Positions 34,374 through 43,373 of a stretch of 51,062 bases of DNA are shown piece by piece. The notes beneath the pieces are model-generated. The model was given only the letters and a program-made list of their open reading frames with translations, did not search any database and was not told the DNA's origin. Within the stretch, counting starts at the first letter, position 1, and the number at the start of each line of letters is the position of its first letter. The DNA comes from Magnetococcales bacterium WMHbin3. Lineage in GTDB: Bacteria > Pseudomonadota > Magnetococcia > Magnetococcales > Magnetaquicoccaceae. The position numbers and the translations under genes are program-made. Location of the stretch: positions 1 through 51,062 of the forward strand of contig PDZX01000028.1 in NCBI GenBank assembly GCA_002753185.1, written 5' to 3'.

Positions 34374-34402
34374 TTGCAATCCCGGCGCAAGGCGCGTATA
34401 TT
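34374..34402 (+). promoter_or_regulatory. Sigma70-type promoter of the prs operon
   Basis: TTGCAA (34374-34379), a 17-bp spacer and TATATT (34397-34402). The predicted start near 34409 gives an 87-nt leader before the prs ATG. It follows directly after the ankyrin terminator. Confidence 0.65.
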
Positions 34403-34495
34403 TCCCGCAATTTTTTCAACCCCTGGAGTCACGATGGCGCGGCCGGTCCCACCGGAGACACGACTCGCGACTCCCCGACACGAATCGTCAGGCCC

Positions 34496-35440
34496 ATGGC
34501 TATCGAGAAAATGCGTCTTTTTTCTGGCACCGCCAATCCCGATTTGGCCCGCCGGATCGCGGAATACCTTGCCATCCCTCTGTCCAATGCCACGGCACGC
34601 CGGTTCGCGGATGGGGAAATCTTCATCCAGATCAACGAAAACGTGCGCGGACGGGATGTCTTCGTGATCCAGCCGACCTCCAATCCGGCCAACGACCACT
34701 TCATGGAACTGCTCATCATGGTGGACGCCCTGCGCCGGGCCTCGGCGGGACGCATCACCGCAGTGGTCCCCTATTACGGCTACGCCCGCCAGGACCGCAA
34801 GGAGGCCGGTCGCACCCCGATCACCGCCAAGCTGGTGGCCGACCTGATGCATGCCGCCGGCGTCCAGCGGGTCCTGACCATGGACCTGCATGCGGGTCAG
34901 ATCCAGGGCTTCTTCAACATGCCGGTGGACAACCTCTACGCCACCCCGGTGCTGCTGGCTGCGGTACGCAAGTGGGGGTACGAGGAGTCCGTGGTGATCT
35001 CCCCGGACATCGGCGGGGTGGTGCGCGCCCGCTCCTACGCCAAACGGCTGCACGTGGACCTGGCGATCATCGACAAACGCCGTCCCGCCCCCAACGTCGC
35101 CGAAATGCATCACATCATCGGCGAGGTGGAAAACAAGGAGTGCATCATCGTGGACGACATGGTCGATACCGCCGGCACCATGGTCAAGGCCGCCGAGGCC
35201 TTGCTGGAGCACGGCGCCCGCTCCGTGGCTGCGGTCTGCACCCATGGGGTGCTCTCCGGACCGGCGGTGAACCGGATCCAATCCTCCAAGTTGAGCCGTC
35301 TGCTGGTTACCGACACCATCCAGCTCTCCCCGGAGGCCCTGGCGTGCCCCAAAATCGAAACCCGGAGCGTCGCACCCCTGCTGGGGGAGGCGATCCGGCG
35401 CATCTGCGACGAGGAATCGGTGAGTTCCCTCTTCGTTTAG
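34496..35440 (+). CDS. prs: Ribose-phosphate pyrophosphokinase
   Basis: This 314-residue enzyme makes PRPP from ribose 5-phosphate and ATP, feeding nucleotide, His and Trp synthesis. The PRPP-binding loop [12 protein letters not shown] is near residues 215-226, and the ATP flexible loop region Y-G-Y-A-R-Q-D-R-K is near 95. Length is normal. The ATG at 34496 gives the canonical start [11 protein letters not shown]. It is the first gene of the prs-rplY-pth-ychF operon, an order conserved in many proteobacteria. Confidence 0.98.
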   Translation: MAIEKMRLFSGTANPDLARRIAEYLAIPLSNATARRFADGEIFIQINENVRGRDVFVIQPTSNPANDHFMELLIMVDALRRASAGRITAVVPYYGYARQDRKEAGRTPITAKLVADLMHAAGVQRVLTMDLHAGQIQGFFNMPVDNLYATPVLLAAVRKWGYEESVVISPDIGGVVRARSYAKRLHVDLAIIDKRRPAPNVAEMHHIIGEVENKECIIVDDMVDTAGTMVKAAEALLEHGARSVAAVCTHGVLSGPAVNRIQSSKLSRLLVTDTIQLSPEALACPKIETRSVAPLLGEAIRRICDEESVSSLFV

Positions 35441-35471
35441 ACGATTCTCAAATCTTCAAGGAGTTTTTGGC

Positions 35472-36065
35472 ATGGCAACGATTCAAGCACAATCCCGCGC
35501 GGGCCTCGGCACCGGAAACGCACGTCAACTGCGCCGGTCGGCGCGTCTGCCCGCGATCCTCTATGGCGGAACCGGCGAAAACAGCACCCTCTCCCTCGAC
35601 CTGAAGGAGTGGCTCAAGCTGTTGGAGACCGAAGGCTCGGCCCTGCGCACCCACCGTCAGGAACTCCTGATCGATGGCGACCAGAAGGTCGCGGTGCTCA
35701 TGCGCGACTACCAGATTCACCCGGTGTCCGGGCTGCCCCTCCATGTGGATTTCATGCGCTTCGATCCCAGCCGGGTGATCCATGTCAATGTCCCGGTGCA
35801 TGTGGTGGACGAGGCCAAATCCCCAGGCATCAAACTGGGCGGCATTCTGGAACTCATCCGCAAGGATCTGGAGGTCCAGGGCCGCGCGGACCTCATTCCC
35901 GACGCCATCGAGGTCTCGGTGGCCAACCTCGACATCGGCGACTCCATTCACATGCAGGACATCCAATTGCCCGATGGGGTTGAAATCCCGGCGGATGAGA
36001 ACTTCACCATCCTGACCGTGGTGGGCGTCCACGGCGAGGCCGCCGAGGGCGGCGTCGAAGGGTGA
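35472..36065 (+). CDS. rplY: 50S ribosomal protein L25/general stress protein Ctc
   Basis: This 197-residue protein is the long (Ctc-type) form of L25, binding 5S rRNA. It has the N-terminal L25 barrel (A-R-L-P-A-I-L-Y-G-G near 25) and a C-terminal TL5-like domain. AAGGAG precedes ATG 35472. It lies 31 bp after prs and 19 bp before pth in the same operon. Confidence 0.97.
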   Translation: MATIQAQSRAGLGTGNARQLRRSARLPAILYGGTGENSTLSLDLKEWLKLLETEGSALRTHRQELLIDGDQKVAVLMRDYQIHPVSGLPLHVDFMRFDPSRVIHVNVPVHVVDEAKSPGIKLGGILELIRKDLEVQGRADLIPDAIEVSVANLDIGDSIHMQDIQLPDGVEIPADENFTILTVVGVHGEAAEGGVEG

Positions 36066-36084
36066 CCCTGGGGACGCACGGACG

Positions 36085-36672
36085 GTGAAACTGCTGGTTG
36101 GGTTGGGAAATCCTGGCGAGCAATACGCCAGGACCCGCCATAACCTGGGCCGGGACCTGCTCGCCGAAGTGGCGAGGCACTATCTCCTGCCACCGGGGGG
36201 CAAACGGTTCCAGGGGATTTTCGGCGAGGGCCGCGTCGGCACGGAGCGGATCTTCTGGCTGGTCCCGGAGACCTACATGAATCTCTCCGGCGAATCGGTG
36301 GGAGCGGCGCTGCGCTATTACCGTCTGGAACCGGACCAGGTGATCGTCTTCCATGACGACGTGGATCTGGCCTGCGGCAAGGTGCGCATGAAGCTGGGGG
36401 GCGGCAACGGCGGTCACAACGGCCTGAAATCGATCCAGCAGGTATTGGGAACCCCGGATTTCGTGCGGATTCGCCTGGGGGTGGGGCGTCCGCCGCCGGG
36501 GGTGGATACGGCGCGGCATGTCCTGGCCGGCTTCACCCCCGCCGAACAGGAGGAACGGGAGCGGCTGTTGTCCATCCTGCCGCCGGTTCTGCCCCTGATC
36601 CTCGCGGACGACCTGGCCGGGGCCATGAATCGTCTGCAACCGGCAACGCGGCCGGCTCCGGCCGCTTCATGA
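36085..36672 (+). CDS. pth: Peptidyl-tRNA hydrolase
   Basis: This 195-residue enzyme frees tRNA from stalled peptidyl-tRNA. Hallmarks are G-L-G-N-P-G at the start, T-R-H-N-L-G with catalytic His, P-E-T-Y-M-N-L-S-G and H-D-D-V-D, then G-G-G-N-G-G-H-N-G-L. The start is GTG 36085; no closer ATG keeps the GLGNPG motif. It lies 19 bp after rplY and 19 bp before ychF. Confidence 0.97.
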   Translation: MKLLVGLGNPGEQYARTRHNLGRDLLAEVARHYLLPPGGKRFQGIFGEGRVGTERIFWLVPETYMNLSGESVGAALRYYRLEPDQVIVFHDDVDLACGKVRMKLGGGNGGHNGLKSIQQVLGTPDFVRIRLGVGRPPPGVDTARHVLAGFTPAEQEERERLLSILPPVLPLILADDLAGAMNRLQPATRPAPAAS

Positions 36673-36691
36673 TCATCATCGGGAGAACAGC

Positions 36692-37801
36692 ATGACGGTA
36701 AGATGCGGCATCGTCGGTTTGCCCAACGTGGGCAAATCGACCATTTTCAATGCCTTGACGGCGGCCGGGGCGCAAATGGCCAACTATCCGTTCTGCACCA
36801 TCGAGCCGAACCAGGGCATGGTGGCGGTACACGATCCCCGGCTGGAGGCCCTGACCGCCCTGTTGCATCCCAAACGCAAAATTCCGGCGGTGATGGAGTT
36901 TCTGGACATCGCCGGCCTGGTGCGCGGGGCGAGCAAGGGGGAAGGACTCGGCAATCAGTTTCTCGGCCACATCCGTCAGGTGGAGGCGATCGCCCATGTG
37001 GTGCGCTGTTTCATCGACGACGACATCACCCATGTCCACAACCGGGTCCACCCGGTGGACGACATCCAGGTGATCGACACCGAACTGATGCTGGCGGACC
37101 TGGCCAGCCTGGAAAAACGGCACAAGGCGATCGTGCAGCGGTCACGCTCCGGGGACAAAGAAGCCAAGACGCTGGCGACGATGTACGAAGGGGTGATGCA
37201 GGGGCTGAACGACGGCGTGCCGGTGCGCCGCCAGAAGTTGACCCCGGCGGATCGGGAGGCGTTGCGGGATCTGTTTCTGCTGACCGCCAAGCCGGTGCTC
37301 TACGTCTGCAACGTGGCGGAACAGGAAGTGGCGGCGGCGCAGCAGCCGGGGGGCAACGCCATGGTGGACTCCGTGCGGGCGATCGCGGATGCGGAAGGGG
37401 CCGGCATGGTGGCGATCTGCGGGGCCATCGAGGCGGAGATCTCGGAACTGAACGAGGATGAAACGCGGCTGTTCCTCCAGGATCTCGGGCTGACCGAGTC
37501 GGGGCTGGACCGGCTGGTGCGTTCCGCCTATCACCTGCTGGGGCTGATGACCTTCTTCACCGCCGGTCCCCAGGAGACCCGCGCCTGGACCATTGGCCAG
37601 GGGGCGAGCGCCTATGATGCCGCCGGGGCGATTCACAGCGACTTTCAGCGGGGTTTCATCCGCGCCGAGGTGATCGCCTATGCCGACTACATCGCCTGCG
37701 GCGGCGAACTGGCCGCCAAGGAGAAGGGGTTGATGCGGGTCGAGGGGCGGGACTACCCGGTGGTGGACGGGGACATCATGCACTTCCGCTTCAACGTCTG
37801 A
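36692..37801 (+). CDS. ychF: YchF-family ATPase
   Basis: This 369-residue Obg-related P-loop ATPase binds ribosomes and is redox-regulated in other bacteria. G1 is G-L-P-N-V-G-K-S-T and the switch region D-I-A-G-L-V-R-G-A. C-N-V-A-E stands at the place of NKxD, as usual for YchF, which prefers ATP. A C-terminal TGS domain begins near T-F-F-T-A-G. GGGAGA precedes ATG 36692. It is the last gene of the prs operon; the convergent TVP38 gene ends 9 bp away. Confidence 0.98.
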   Translation: MTVRCGIVGLPNVGKSTIFNALTAAGAQMANYPFCTIEPNQGMVAVHDPRLEALTALLHPKRKIPAVMEFLDIAGLVRGASKGEGLGNQFLGHIRQVEAIAHVVRCFIDDDITHVHNRVHPVDDIQVIDTELMLADLASLEKRHKAIVQRSRSGDKEAKTLATMYEGVMQGLNDGVPVRRQKLTPADREALRDLFLLTAKPVLYVCNVAEQEVAAAQQPGGNAMVDSVRAIADAEGAGMVAICGAIEAEISELNEDETRLFLQDLGLTESGLDRLVRSAYHLLGLMTFFTAGPQETRAWTIGQGASAYDAAGAIHSDFQRGFIRAEVIAYADYIACGGELAAKEKGLMRVEGRDYPVVDGDIMHFRFNV

Positions 37802-37810
37802 TGCCGGTTG

Positions 37811-38551
37811 TCAGGCCCGGCGCCGCACCCACGCCTCGATCTTGTCGTCGTACAACCAGATGACCATCGCCACCAGCATGGCCGCGCCGAACACCCGTTG
37901 CGCCAGTTCCAGGTCGGCATCCAGGCTGCTGCCCGCGAAGGTGAGGACGGCCATGCCCGGCAGACGCCCCAGCAGGCAGGCCAGGGTCAACCGCCACAAC
38001 GACAGCCGCGTCAGGCCGGCGATGAAGCACACCGCGTCATCCGGCAGGGCGGGCAGCAGATAGATCATGAAGAAATCGAACACCCGCCCCTTGGCGAGCA
38101 GAAAATCGAATTTTTCCATGATCTCGGAGGGAACCATCCGGCGCACCAGCCAATTGCCCGCCAGCCGGGTCAACCCCATGACCGTGACCGATCCCACCAG
38201 CAATCCCGCCATGGTCAGCCCCAGGCCCGGCCAGAAACCGAACAGGAATCCCCCCAGCAACCCGGTCACCTGACCGGGAATCGGGGCGATCAACACCTGC
38301 AGGAACTGAACCCCCAGAAAGACCCATGCCGCCCGGTCGCCAAAACCGGCAAAATATTCTTTCAATAATGCCTTGCGACTGGCGAAATCGCCATCCGCCA
38401 GCCAGCGCAGCCGTTCGTTCCATGCCTCCGGCCCCCACCATTGAAAAAGCAAAAAAAGTCCGCTCAGCACCAGGGAGAGCAGCAACGCCCCGGCCAGGAT
38501 CGGCAGGACCGCCAACCCCTTGCGACGCAGACGTGTCAACAGGTCCGTCAT
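37811..38551 (-). CDS. TVP38/TMEM64 (DedA-like) membrane protein
   Basis: This 246-residue protein has about six hydrophobic segments and the DedA/VTT core pattern I-A-P-I-P-G-Q-V-T-G-L-L-G-G-F-L-F-G near 95. It is probably a lipid-related membrane protein, perhaps a scramblase. The ATG at 38551 has AAGGAT upstream and overlaps the TPR gene stop by ATGA, so translation is coupled. The coupling with two TPR glycosyltransferase-like proteins is notable. Confidence 0.9.
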   Translation of the reverse strand: MTDLLTRLRRKGLAVLPILAGALLLSLVLSGLFLLFQWWGPEAWNERLRWLADGDFASRKALLKEYFAGFGDRAAWVFLGVQFLQVLIAPIPGQVTGLLGGFLFGFWPGLGLTMAGLLVGSVTVMGLTRLAGNWLVRRMVPSEIMEKFDFLLAKGRVFDFFMIYLLPALPDDAVCFIAGLTRLSLWRLTLACLLGRLPGMAVLTFAGSSLDADLELAQRVFGAAMLVAMVIWLYDDKIEAWVRRRA

Positions 38552-40032
38552 GATCCTTCCCCCACCATGCCGCGCAACGCCTCCCGCACCCGTTGCACCA
38601 CGGGTTGCCACTCGCCAGCGCGCTCCTGGCGGAACAACCGCATGATTCCGGGATACCAGGGGGAGTCGTCGCGATCACGCATCCAGCGCCAATCCGTATC
38701 GTAGGCCGGCAACAACACCCAGCACGCCTTGCCCAGGGCGCCGGCCAGATGGGCCAGGGCGGTGTCCACGGTGATCACCAGATCGAGTTGCGCAACGATG
38801 GCGGCGGTATCGGCGAAATCCCGCCATGCCTCGCCCGGATCATGGAGCGGCTGGCCGGGCGGGGGGTGCCTGGTCTCCTCTTCCCCGCGCTCCTTTTGCA
38901 ATCCCACCCAGGTGATCCCCGGCACGCTCCACAAGGGGCGCAATGCCCCCAAACCGGACAGGGAGCGTTGCCCGTCGTTGGAATGGCGCGCCGATCCCAG
39001 CCACTGCACCCCCACCCGGAATCCCCCGGCGGGCAGACGATCCGCCCAGAAGGCGATCCGCTCGCGTGGGGCATGCAAATAAGGGAGCCGCGCCGGCAAA
39101 GTCGCCAGGTCCAGGCCGAGACGCATGGGCAAGGAGAGCAGAAAGGTCCAGCAGTCGAAACGCTCCCCCCCATCCGGCTCCCCCACGGAGACCACCCGGT
39201 CCACCCCCTCCAGCGAGGCGAACAACGCCGCAAGCGGAGAAAAAACCACCAGGGTGACTTTCGCCACGCCAGAAGCGCGCAGCAGGGGAAGGAAGCGCAC
39301 GAACTGAATCTGATCCCCATACCCCTGCTCCGGCAGGACCAGCAGGGATTTGCCGGCCAACGCCTCGCCCTGCCACATGGGATAACGGGTCTCGCCGACG
39401 ATCCGCTCCCCATGCGCCCGGCGGGGATGATAACGCAGCTCATGCAAAGGCCACCCCTCCCCCATGCGGCCCTGCGTCAGGAAGAGATAGCCCAGGTCGC
39501 ACAAAAGATCGACATCCTCCGGACGGCTCGCCAGCACCCGGCGGTAACAGGCCTCCGCCTCCTCCAGACGGCCCAGCTTGTTGACCAGCAGCCCCAGATT
39601 GCGCAACGCATCCAGGGAATCGGGCCGCGCCGCCAGGATCGCCCGGAAGCACCCCTCGGCCTCGGCATGCCGGCCACGCAGTTGCAGGATCATCCCCAGA
39701 TGATTGCATGCCTCGACATGTCCCGGCTGCAGCGCCAGCGCCCGGCGGCAAACCGCCTCCCCCTCCTCCAGATGGCCGGTCTCCATCAACACCAGCCCCA
39801 GATTGGCATGGGCCTCGGCATCCCCCGGCATGCGCGCCACCGCCTCGCGCAACGGGGGCAGGGCCTCCTGCGCGGGGCGGCCCATGGCCTTGATCGCCAC
39901 CCCCAGGGCCTGCCAGCCGAATCCGTCGCGCGGGAAACGCCGCGTACACTCCCGCGCGGATCGCTCCAGTTCGGCGAAGCGCCCCTGCTCGAACATGGCC
40001 ACCAACCTCGCCACGAAGGGATCTCGTTTCAT
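38548..40032 (-). CDS. TPR protein with GT9-like C-terminal domain (paralogue)
   Basis: This 494-residue protein has about six TPR units (residues 1-210) and a C-terminal domain very similar to the one at 28830-30713: E-Q-G-Y-G-D-Q-I-Q-F-V-R, V-D-T-A-L-A-H-L and D-S-P-W-Y-P-G-I-M. The shared domain and different TPR number suggest paralogues. Its start at 40032 overlaps the OGT-like gene by 4 bp (ATGA) and its end overlaps the TVP38 gene by 4 bp. It probably acts in glycosylation or surface assembly; the substrate is unknown. Confidence 0.86.
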   Translation of the reverse strand: MKRDPFVARLVAMFEQGRFAELERSARECTRRFPRDGFGWQALGVAIKAMGRPAQEALPPLREAVARMPGDAEAHANLGLVLMETGHLEEGEAVCRRALALQPGHVEACNHLGMILQLRGRHAEAEGCFRAILAARPDSLDALRNLGLLVNKLGRLEEAEACYRRVLASRPEDVDLLCDLGYLFLTQGRMGEGWPLHELRYHPRRAHGERIVGETRYPMWQGEALAGKSLLVLPEQGYGDQIQFVRFLPLLRASGVAKVTLVVFSPLAALFASLEGVDRVVSVGEPDGGERFDCWTFLLSLPMRLGLDLATLPARLPYLHAPRERIAFWADRLPAGGFRVGVQWLGSARHSNDGQRSLSGLGALRPLWSVPGITWVGLQKERGEEETRHPPPGQPLHDPGEAWRDFADTAAIVAQLDLVITVDTALAHLAGALGKACWVLLPAYDTDWRWMRDRDDSPWYPGIMRLFRQERAGEWQPVVQRVREALRGMVGEGS

Positions 40033-42248
40033 CCGCGCACCATTTTCTCCAATATTGTCTCCAAGTGCCGCACCGGCTCCGTGTCATCGAACAGTCGGGG
40101 CAGGTTGACTGCCATGCGCTCCCGGAGGGCTTCCCGCCACGGGGCATCGGCGGACAACCGCATCGCCAGATCCACGTACTCCCCGATCTCCCCGGCGATG
40201 GTCTCCGTCACCCCCAGGCGGCGCAAAATCCCCGCGCCCAGGCGCCCGCGCAGGAAACGCCCCTCCAGGGTCACCACCGGCAACAGGCGTGCCACGGCCC
40301 GCAACACGGTATTGAAACCGGAAAAGCCAATGGTGTCCAGCATCAGGGTGGCATGACGCATGAGTCCGTGAAACGCCTCCCCCGGCAGCCACGGCAGAAA
40401 GAACAGATGCATGTCCGGCTCCAGCCCCTCGGCCCGCAGGCGTCGCTTCAGCCGGTTGTGCAAGGGCCGGCTCAACTCCGGTCGGCCAGGGGGGGTGAAA
40501 AAGACCAGTTGACACCCCGGAATCCCGCGCGCCAGCTCGACGAAAATCCCATCGTGGGCCGGGTCGTACTTGAACGGCGTCCCGGCGCAGATCAGGATGG
40601 GGTGACGCGGGCGCAGCCCATGCGCCGCCACATCCCCCCCCTGCCCCGCTTCCCGCACCGTCCGGCCCACGCAGACGCCGAGATTCGGCAGTTTCAGCAG
40701 TTTTTCCCGATAGTGGGCCGCGCCATGTTCCGGTTCGAGTCCCTCCGCGCTCAGAAAACAATCCATGGTGGGCAGACCGCTGGTCTCTGGATGGCCCCAG
40801 GCGGCCATCTGCACCGGGGCCAGACGCAGGCAGGCCAGCTTGAAGGTCATGGGATCCATGCCCAACTCCGGATAGAGCAGCACGTCTGGCCTCACCTCGC
40901 GGATCAGGTGGACCCACTCGCCCAGCTCCCTGGGACCGGCGAAAAATGCACTCCGTTCCATGGCCAGGCGGCTCTCCTCATCGAGATGCGACCCGGTGCA
41001 AAAGGCAAACCATTGAAAACGGTCGCGGTCCAACCTCTGAAAAAACCCCTTCAGAATGGCCTGCCAGACCGAGTGGTCGCGAAAATAACAGGTCACCACC
41101 CCCACGCGGATCGGCCCCTCCGGGCGGGGGCCGGGCGCCAAGAGATCCGCGCCGCCGCTCCACTGCGCCATCAGCCGGGCGCAGAGGTCGCCGTGGCGGC
41201 TCGACAACGCCAGGTTCTCCTCCTCGTGATAGGCCAAAAAAAACGGTTGGCCGCACCCCACGGCCCGCTCGCCGAAACGCCACTCCCTGGCGGCGAACCA
41301 CTCCCGAAGCGCTTCCAGTTCCCCGGCGAAGGCCTCCCTGGCCCGTTTTTTCTCCTCCGGGCGCTCCCAGAACGGGGCCAGCGGCAGCATGGCCAAATGC
41401 CAGCGCGCCTCGGCATGGTTGCCGTCCAGGGCCAGGATCGCCTCGAAACCTTGCCGCGCCTCGGCGCAACGATCGCTTTCCGCCAACAACAGCCCCAGAT
41501 TGAGACGCGCCTGGAGAGACTCCGACGCGTCCGCGAGCGCCCGGCGCAAACACGCCTCCGCGTCGGCGCAGCGGTTTTGTTCCTTGAGGAGCGTGCCCAG
41601 ATTGTTCCAGGCCCCGGCAAAGACCGGTTGTGCCGCGAGCGCCCGCCGATAGGCCGCTTCCGCCTCGGCCGGGCGTCCGCTCCCCTTGAGAAGATTGCCC
41701 AGGTTGAACCATGCCAAGGCATGACCCGGCGCCAGATCGAGCGCCCGGCCATACGCCGCCTCCGCCTCCTCGTAGCGCCGCAGGGCAAACAGCGCCACCC
41801 CCAGGTCGTTCCAGACCTCCGGGACCTCCGGGGCGAAGAGGGTCAACCGCTTGAACACCCCCGCAGCCTCGGCGTGCCGTCCCCGCTCCAGGAGCCACAT
41901 GGCCAGGCGGTAATGGGCGCCGGCATCCTCCGGCATCCGGCGCAATGGCTCCACCAACTCCGCATCCGGGACCGCCACCTCCGCCATCGCCTCCAGGCAG
42001 GCGCGCCAATGGCGCGCCTCGCCAGGACGCCGCTCCAGGGCCGCCAGCAGGCAGGGCAACCCGGCATCGGCATGACCGTTCTGGGCCAGCAACACCCCCA
42101 GATTGTGCCAGACATCCGTGTGATCCGGGACCACCCGCAAAATGGCGCGATACAGCCCTTCCGCCTCCTCCGCCTCCCCGGCCAGATGATGGGCGGTGGC
42201 GCGACGCATCGCTTCCTGAACGCTCATTGACACAGGTGATCGACTCAT
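40029..42248 (-). CDS. TPR O-linked GlcNAc-transferase-like (GT41) protein
   Basis: This 739-residue protein carries about seven TPR units (residues 10-300) and an OGT-type GT-B catalytic half (about 345-735). The catalytic half shows V-Q-M-A-A-W-G-H-P-E-T-S-G-L, C-A-G-T-P-F-K-Y-D, F-F-T-P-P-G-R and D-T-I-G-F-S-G-F-N-T, all typical of SPINDLY/OGT enzymes. Bacterial members attach sugars to proteins such as adhesins or flagellin; the target is not visible. GAGGAA precedes ATG 42248, and a second Met at residue 8 is less likely. It is the first gene of a coupled three-gene unit. Confidence 0.93.
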   Translation of the reverse strand: MSRSPVSMSVQEAMRRATAHHLAGEAEEAEGLYRAILRVVPDHTDVWHNLGVLLAQNGHADAGLPCLLAALERRPGEARHWRACLEAMAEVAVPDAELVEPLRRMPEDAGAHYRLAMWLLERGRHAEAAGVFKRLTLFAPEVPEVWNDLGVALFALRRYEEAEAAYGRALDLAPGHALAWFNLGNLLKGSGRPAEAEAAYRRALAAQPVFAGAWNNLGTLLKEQNRCADAEACLRRALADASESLQARLNLGLLLAESDRCAEARQGFEAILALDGNHAEARWHLAMLPLAPFWERPEEKKRAREAFAGELEALREWFAAREWRFGERAVGCGQPFFLAYHEEENLALSSRHGDLCARLMAQWSGGADLLAPGPRPEGPIRVGVVTCYFRDHSVWQAILKGFFQRLDRDRFQWFAFCTGSHLDEESRLAMERSAFFAGPRELGEWVHLIREVRPDVLLYPELGMDPMTFKLACLRLAPVQMAAWGHPETSGLPTMDCFLSAEGLEPEHGAAHYREKLLKLPNLGVCVGRTVREAGQGGDVAAHGLRPRHPILICAGTPFKYDPAHDGIFVELARGIPGCQLVFFTPPGRPELSRPLHNRLKRRLRAEGLEPDMHLFFLPWLPGEAFHGLMRHATLMLDTIGFSGFNTVLRAVARLLPVVTLEGRFLRGRLGAGILRRLGVTETIAGEIGEYVDLAMRLSADAPWREALRERMAVNLPRLFDDTEPVRHLETILEKMVRG

Positions 42249-42342
42249 GGGGTTTCCTCAGCTCTGACGGGTCGTGCCAATTCCTTGAATTCCTGGTATA
42301 GCACATCCCCACCGATTTGTCCGGGCAGGATCAAAAAAAAAC

Positions 42343-42371
42343 TTGACCCCCCGTTGGAATTGGTATATTAT
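42343..42371 (+). promoter_or_regulatory. Promoter of the cold-shock gene
   Basis: TTGACC (42343-42348), a 17-bp spacer and TATTAT (42366-42371). The predicted start near 42378 gives a long 148-nt leader before ATG 42526. Confidence 0.65.
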
Positions 42372-42377
42372 GTTGCT

Positions 42378-42525
42378 CACTAGTTGGTAGTTCGTTACTT
42401 TGCAAAAGGCAGGCAGCATCACGTGGTTTTAAATCCTCTCCGTAGCGTCAATTTAACTCCCCAATGCGGTTCTGAACTTAATCGTACTGCCAAACCCCCC
42501 CTTTTCTTACGTAGGAGTTGCAACA
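42378..42525 (+). promoter_or_regulatory. Long 5' leader of the cold-shock gene
   Basis: About 148 nt of untranslated leader precede a strong TAGGAG ribosome site. Long leaders of this size act as RNA thermosensors in cspA of enterobacteria. The sequence itself is not recognisably homologous, so this is analogy. Confidence 0.4.
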
Positions 42526-42738
42526 ATGTCGGAACGTGAAACAGGCAAAGTCAAGTGGTTCAATGACAGCAAGGGATTCGGCTTCGTCGAGCGGGATCAG
42601 GGCAAAGGCGATGCGTTCGTCCATCACAGCGCCATCGTCATGGAAGGATTCAAGAGCCTGACAGAAGGTCAACGGGTGGAGTTCACCGTGACCAAGGGTG
42701 AAAAAGGCCCCAAGGCGGAAAACGTCCGGGTCCTGTAA
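42526..42738 (+). CDS. Cold-shock domain protein (CspA family)
   Basis: This 70-residue single cold-shock domain has both RNA-binding motifs: [11 protein letters not shown] (RNP1, 10-20) and D-A-F-V-H-H-S (RNP2, about 29-35). It is of standard length. TAGGAG lies 8 bp before ATG 42526. It is a monocistronic unit between its own promoter and terminator. Confidence 0.98.
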   Translation: MSERETGKVKWFNDSKGFGFVERDQGKGDAFVHHSAIVMEGFKSLTEGQRVEFTVTKGEKGPKAENVRVL

Positions 42739-42760
42739 TCCAACGGGGTCCCCCCCAATA

Positions 42761-42800
42761 AAGCCGTCGTCCGCGACTTGCGGACGACGGCTTTTTTTTT
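42761..42800 (+). terminator. Intrinsic terminator of the cold-shock gene
   Basis: A 14-bp perfect stem, AAGCCGTCGTCCGC with GCGGACGACGGCTT (loop GACTT), is followed by a run of T to 42800. Confidence 0.96.
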
Positions 42801-43022
42801 GGCAACCGGGCATCCGTGATTGAGGGGATTTTTTGGTCAAAAAAATTTTTCATTGCCAGACGCGGAAATTTAGGGGTAACATGCCACCCTGCCTGGACAA
42901 TCGCGGGACCGGCAGGCCAAACCGGAAGTGAATTCCTCTCCATGGCGGACGCCATTTTGTGAAATCAAGGTCCCGATTGCCCGGCACGCACTCTCTACTC
43001 TATCGATGAATGGAGCCTCTCT

Positions 43023-43352
43023 ATGGCGGAATTGAGCTTTCAAGTCTTTGGCCACAACAACAAACACCTCGACATCGTCTTTTGCAAATCCGGAAAAAAT
43101 CTCACCGTGAGTTGCACCTGCACCAGCAACCCGTCCGAAATCTGCCAACATGTGATCAACATCCTCTCCGGGGCCACCCATGACATCATCAGCGGCAACG
43201 GCGACGATGTGAAAAAACTCGCTTCCTGGATCGTCGGCACGGATGTCGGCAAGGCGATGCACCACGTTCTCGACTGCGCGAAACGGCTGGAAAACGCCAC
43301 CGAGGACCTCGCTGACGCCAGAAAAAGGCTCGTCAAGGCGTTGCACGACTGA
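43023..43352 (+). CDS. Small SWIM-type zinc-finger protein
   Basis: This 109-residue protein is not a known named family to me. Residues 31-43 show C-x-C-x7-C-x-H (Cys31, Cys33, Cys41, His43), the SWIM zinc-finger pattern, and the C-terminal half (65-109) is a charged helical region. GGAG lies 7 bp before ATG 43023. It precedes the CNNM-type transporter gene by 21 bp and is probably co-transcribed with it. SWIM fingers bind DNA or protein; here it may be regulatory. Confidence 0.65.
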   Translation: MAELSFQVFGHNNKHLDIVFCKSGKNLTVSCTCTSNPSEICQHVINILSGATHDIISGNGDDVKKLASWIVGTDVGKAMHHVLDCAKRLENATEDLADARKRLVKALHD

Positions 43353-43373
43353 AAAAAATAGGGAAAAAAGACC

